DNA from: Hyaloraphidium curvatum
Lineage: Eukaryota > Monoblepharomycota > Hyaloraphidiomycetes > Hyaloraphidiales > Hyaloraphidiaceae
Reading direction: 5' to 3'
Assembly: GCA_025558095.1 (NCBI GenBank)
Contig: JAIVFI010000046.1
Span: 1-64,000, forward strand
DNA length: 64,000 bases
This document shows, piece after piece, positions 60,354-64,000 of this stretch. A program made the position numbers and the translations under genes. Position 1 is the stretch's first letter. Every line of letters begins with the position of its first letter. Below the pieces are notes generated by a model. The model was not told the origin of the DNA. It did not search any database and saw only the letters and a program-made list of their open reading frames with translations.

Positions 60354-61445
60354 CTAGACGACCCCGCCGTCAGCGATTCCCACGCCCCACCGGCACAGCC
60401 TCTTCCACATCGCAACCTCGGCCGCGTCCTCGTCCCTCCCCGACAGCCGCAGATCCGACACGCGGATCTCGCTGGACTTGCGCCTCAGCATGGCTTCGAA
60501 GCCCGCGAGCCGGTCCGTCGCCAACGATGCCCGGAAGGAGTACAGGGCAAGTACCCCGCAGGGCGGGAGGTCGCATTCGGCGAGGGAGGCCGTGGTCCAG
60601 TCCGAAAGCTCGAACCTGCCGAGGCCCTGCAGGCAGGACAGGGAGCCAGGAACGCTGACCGGTCCATCGGGGACAGGGAAGTCGATCCCGATGGTCTCGG
60701 GGCGGAAGCACGGGAGGCGAAACAGCCGCTCTGCGTGCGTGAGCTCGTCCGCGGGGAGTTCGAAGTGCTTGAGCGCCGACCAGACGTGACTCAGGGGCAG
60801 CAGGGGCTCAAAAGATTCCTTTGAAGTGCCCCATGTATCGAATTCGAAAGTTTCGAGGCGTTTGAGAGGTTCGAGAGCCGCCGCGAAAGCAGCGGGATCG
60901 GCGGGGAACCGAGCGAAGAAGAGGCTGACGTGCTTGATTCCCGCGGGCAGGTCAATGCGAGGGCTGCGGTTGGCAGATTTGGAACCATAATGGACGTGGA
61001 GGTATTCCAGGTTCTTGAGCCCCGGAATCAGCTCGAACAGCAGGTCGTCCGGATCCGCTCCCCCGGCCACCTCCAGCTCCAGGCTGCGCAGGTTCCCAAA
61101 GAAGGCAAGGCACGTCACAATCCGAGAAACATTATCGACTCCTCCGTAGAGGTAAAGCTCCCTGACGAAGCCGGCGTTGGTGCGGGCCCCCGCGAAGAAA
61201 GACGGGACCGTGACCTCCTCGTTGTAGAGCCGCGTGTAGACGACGGCCAGAGCAAGGTCCCGCATCGTCCGCGAAACCAAAGCACAGTTGACGAGGGTCC
61301 TGTTCCGCCCCCACAAGAAACGGAAGATCTTGCCCCAAAGCTCGGGCGGCAATGTGGGCCCGGCGTCCGCTGCCCCGTTCGCGGCCCGCCCAGCAGCCAG
61401 GGACGCGTCCACGGGTCTCGATGACGCGTCTTCGTCGCGGCTCAT
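60354..61445 (-). CDS. F-box protein
   Basis: 363 aa from the ATG at 61443-61445 (MSRDEDASSRPVDASLAAG). The F-box is at about residues 32-70: LPPELWGKIFRFL, then NRTLVNCALVSRTMRDLALA. The rest contains irregular leucine-rich segments (NLRSLELEV, GLKNLEYLHVHYG, LKRLETFEFD, LSCLQGLGRFELSD), as in SCF substrate adaptors. Single exon. The target protein is unknown. Confidence 0.85.
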   Translation of the reverse strand: MSRDEDASSRPVDASLAAGRAANGAADAGPTLPPELWGKIFRFLWGRNRTLVNCALVSRTMRDLALAVVYTRLYNEEVTVPSFFAGARTNAGFVRELYLYGGVDNVSRIVTCLAFFGNLRSLELEVAGGADPDDLLFELIPGLKNLEYLHVHYGSKSANRSPRIDLPAGIKHVSLFFARFPADPAAFAAALEPLKRLETFEFDTWGTSKESFEPLLPLSHVWSALKHFELPADELTHAERLFRLPCFRPETIGIDFPVPDGPVSVPGSLSCLQGLGRFELSDWTTASLAECDLPPCGVLALYSFRASLATDRLAGFEAMLRRKSSEIRVSDLRLSGRDEDAAEVAMWKRLCRWGVGIADGGVV

Positions 61446-61774
61446 TGCGTTCACGGCGACGATGAGGCAGGGAGAGGGCGTTCGGCGCCGATTTCGGGCT
61501 CGTTGCTTTCGAAGTCGCGTCGATGTGCGGACCAACTTGGTTGCCTTCGTTGCCTTTCTATCAAGCTCGATCTCGTGCAGGATTTCAGTGTGGAACAATA
61601 CCTCACTTCCGGGTCGTCGCCCTCGCGGCCTCCCTCCACGTTTTTCCGGGCAGCTCGTGACCGTTGTCCGTCGTGACCTCCAGCCCAACGGCTGCCAGCA
61701 GGACTGCGAAGTCGTTCACTGTCCAAAGTCGTCCCCGACCGACTCGATTCACGCACGGACGCTACATTGCGTGT
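61446..61774. other. Intergenic region
   Basis: About 330 bp between the 2OG oxygenase end and the F-box start, both on the minus strand. Nothing recognised. Confidence 0.4.
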
Positions 61775-62874
61775 CTACAAGCTCGCCTTGGAATCGTCCT
61801 TGTGACGGTCCGGAGGGCCGTACGTGGCCTCGAGCCGCGCCTTGACGTAGTCTCCGGCCAGGATAGGGCTGTACTTGGCCGGTCGGTCCTTCGATACGCA
61901 CGTGGGGAGCACATCCAGCATCACCTGCGGGGAAACGATGAGCAACGCGGCTCCAGCGGGCTTTGCCGGGGTCCACCCACGTCGTAGTCGACGCCGACGA
62001 AGCAGGGGATGGAAAAGCGCCTCGCCCCGGAGCGGTTGATCGCGCGGTGCACCGTCGAGAGGAACAGATCGTTGCTCCACCTTGCCAACGAGTCGCCGAT
62101 GTTCAGTACGAAGCAGCCGGGCGTGGGAGGGGCGTCGACCCATTTCCCGTCCTGGTTCAGCACCTGCAGGGCCGGCACTTCGTCCTGGCGGAGGATCGTG
62201 AAGCATTCGTAGTCCGTGTGCGCGCCGATCCCGATGACGCGGTCGTCGATGACGCCGGTCTGGGGCGGGTAGTGCAGCAGCCTCGCAATGCTGCCGACCT
62301 TGGTCGTCTTGTCATCGAAGAAATCCTCGTTCAAGTCGAGCGCGAGCGCGAAAAGCCTGAAGAGGACCTTGCCGAGCTTCATCATCTCGGAAAAGTACTC
62401 GTTCACGGCCTCCCGGAACCCGGGCAGCGCGTCCCGAGGGGGCCAGTTGTTCCCCGCAGCGAGGCCCGGGCCGCCGCCGGCGCCGGCGACTGCCTCCGCG
62501 CCGAAATCAAACGCCTCGTGGAGGTCCCCGCGGTTCTCGGGGTTGGTGTTCTCGCCCAGCAAGGGGGTGTACCCCTTGAAGTTGGCGCTCTTGTTGATGT
62601 CGAGCAACATCTTGAAGTCCTCGGGCATGTCGAAGAAGCGGTGGGCCTGGTCAAAGGCCGCCTGTACCACGCACTCCGGGACGCCCGTGTTGCTGATCTG
62701 CAGGAATCCCACGTTCATGGCCACGTCCCGCAGCCGCCGGGCCAGGGCCTTGCGGTCCTCGATGTTGGGAGACCGCGCCGGCCCGAGGTCCAGCACGGGG
62801 ATCTCGGTGAAGGCCGCGGCATGGAGCGACGAGTCGGCGAATCGCAGTCCGTTTCCCGTGACGACGGCGGCCAT
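61775..62874 (-). CDS. 2-oxoglutarate/Fe(II) oxygenase (isopenicillin N synthase-like)
   Basis: Exons 62874-61981 and 61924-61775, 347 aa. The 56-nt intron (GTGGGT...CAG) joins CFVGVDYD to VMLDVLPTC. The N-terminus IPVLDLG and NVGFLQISNTGVP are typical. The iron ligands are GAHTDYE (H-x-D) and the distal His of STVHRAIN; ARRFSIPCF gives the R-x-S that binds 2-oxoglutarate. LNIGDSLARWSND is the conserved strand between them. Members hydroxylate or desaturate small molecules; the substrate is unknown. Divergent from the cytosine deaminase with 130 bp between starts. Confidence 0.9.
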
Positions 62875-63004
62875 TGCCTCGGCCGACGGGATTGAAACGC
62901 GGAATGAAAACGGTTATCTCGCGGCGCCACCGCCCGCGTGAATCTTCTGATCGGTCGATCCCCCGAACCACCAACAACCACGAACACACCGGCACTTCTC
63001 CGAC

Positions 63005-63520
63005 ATGGCGACCTCCGAGGACCTGGAGTTCATGAAGGCCGCCGTCGCGGCGGCGCGGGAGGGCGAATCGCAGGGCGGCGTGCCGATTGGAGCCTGTCTG
63101 GTGGTCGACGGCAAAGTCCTCGGAACGGGCTACAACAAGCGCGTGCAGCAGAACTCTGCGATGTGGGAACCCCTCCTTCTCCCCGACATTCGAGTCAACT
63201 GACTCTCGATTGCCAGCCGCCACGGGGAGACCGACTGCCTGGAGAACATCGGCCGTCTTCCGGCCGCGACTTACAAGAAGGCGACCATGTACACCACGCT
63301 CTCGCCCTGCGACATGTGCACCGGCGCCATCCTTCTCTACGGCATCCCGCGCGTCGTCATGGGGGAGAACGCGACGTTCTACGGCGGCGAGGACCTGCTG
63401 CGGGCGCGCGGGGTCGAGGTGATCAACCTCGACCTTGCCGAGTGCAGAGACATGATGAAAAAGTTCCTCACGGAGAAGCCGGGGGTCTGGAGAGAGGACA
63501 TTGGCGTAGAGGACAAGTGA
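63005..63520 (+). CDS. FCY1: Cytosine deaminase (Fcy1-type)
   Basis: Exons 63005-63162 and 63217-63520, 153 aa, close to the usual length for fungal cytosine deaminase. The 54-nt intron (GTGGGA...CAG) lies just before the active site; joined sequence reads NSAIRHGETDCLENIGRL. H-G-E provides the zinc His and the proton-shuttle Glu, and LSPCDMCTGAI the two zinc Cys. YGIPRVVMGENATFYGGE continues the family pattern. The enzyme converts cytosine to uracil in pyrimidine salvage and is a fungal/bacterial-type gene absent from animals. Confidence 0.93.
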
Positions 63521-63820
63521 AGGGGTAGTGTACTTTGGTGGAAGCGTCCCGCGCAAGGGCATCGAAGAGTTCTGGAGGTGGCGCGCCACCCGCCGGCTAT
63601 CGCGGATCCAAACCCGCCGATCAGCATCCACGGTGAAATAGTCAAATTAGTCCGCGTGTTGCGGGTGTGAGATAGCGGTCGGATTCGGTGGGATCAACGA
63701 GGGTAGGGGGAGGGCCCGCAAGGTTTTTGCGGTGGCGGGGCAGCAGCGGCGGCGGCGGCGGCGGCGCCGGCGGCGGCAACTCAACGACAGATAACGAACC
63801 AACTCGCCCGGCCCCCCGCA
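63521..63820. other. Intergenic region and 5' leader with GGC repeat
   Basis: 300 bp. A GGC/CGG microsatellite (about 63743-63777) lies 45-80 bp upstream of the next ATG, so it would be in that gene's 5' leader. Confidence 0.6.
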
Positions 63821-64000
63821 ATGGACAGCGCCGACGCCAAGGAGAACGCCCTCGGGCCCGAAACGCACTCCAAGGAGGACGCGCCCTCTGCGATGGAGTC
63901 ACAGGTACGCCTCGCCGAGGCCCGAAACCCGCTATCGCGCTCACTGATCCCCCGGGCCCGCGCACCAGGTTCCCCTCAACGACGGTGCCGAGAAGCTCCC
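63821..64000 (+). CDS. Hypothetical protein, 5' part only
   Basis: Exon 1 (63821-63904) encodes MDSADAKENALGPETHSKED and ends at a CAG|GTACGC splice site. A 64-nt intron ending CACCAG would continue as VPLNDGAEKL from 63969. The gene runs off the window. Too little is visible to name a family. Confidence 0.5.
   Translation, partial: MDSADAKENALGPETHSKEDAPSAMESQVRLAEARNPLSRSLIPRARAPGSPQRRCREAP

Overview
The window is eukaryotic nuclear DNA and most probably fungal. It is extremely GC-rich, genes lie on both strands, and many are cut by 51-85 nt spliceosomal introns that keep the reading frame when removed. The 5' splice site is very often GTGGGT or GTGGGC, a CTGAC/CTGAT branch-like motif is common, and the 3' end is CAG or AAG. 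Fungal-type genes support this: an Fcy1-type cytosine deaminase, GT34 glycosyltransferases, an Htd2-like dehydratase, an Afg1 ATPase and a GPI-anchored wall-type protein. A chytrid-type (zoosporic) fungus would fit, but I cannot fix the lineage from sequence alone. High GC produces long open frames on the antisense strand of nearly every gene; these were discarded.

Region 1 (0-8.7 kb) is a tandem array of five serine/threonine kinase-like genes on the plus strand plus a C-terminal remnant; a sixth member sits alone at 38.8 kb. All carry DFD in place of DFG and a shared C-terminal tail. The fourth copy is decaying. Region 2 (8.8-20 kb) holds two long RNase III proteins in opposite orientation, each followed by a chain of degenerate dsRNA-binding-like modules. 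They flank an Afg1-type mitochondrial ATPase gene and a DCAF4-like WD40 gene. Both RNase III genes carry several apparent reading-frame breaks.

Region 3 (20-25.5 kb) contains an unrecognised protein, a single-pass membrane SH3-like protein, a NAD(P)-binding NmrA-like protein with an exact internal 54-bp duplication, and a secreted GPI-anchored-type protein. Region 4 (25.6-41.2 kb) is built around an inverted repeat. Each arm is a divergent pair: a GRDP-like protein with a cysteine-repeat tail and an SDR, sharing a 479-bp promoter. The promoter and 5' halves of the two arms are nearly identical while the 3' halves are well diverged, which looks like recent gene conversion. Two GT34 glycosyltransferases, an Htd2-like gene, two further SDRs, a small cysteine-rich gene and kinase 6 surround it.

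Region 5 (41-47 kb) has a glutaminase, an epoxide hydrolase, a tRNase Z-like protein and a coiled-coil protein. Region 6 (47.5-57 kb) has a membrane protein, a broken ABCG transporter, a long Thr-rich secreted protein and a secreted cysteine-rich protein joined to an M15-type (VanX-like) peptidase domain. Region 7 (57-64 kb) has a hypothetical protein, a MYND finger protein, an F-box protein, a 2-oxoglutarate/Fe(II) oxygenase, cytosine deaminase and the 5' end of one more gene.
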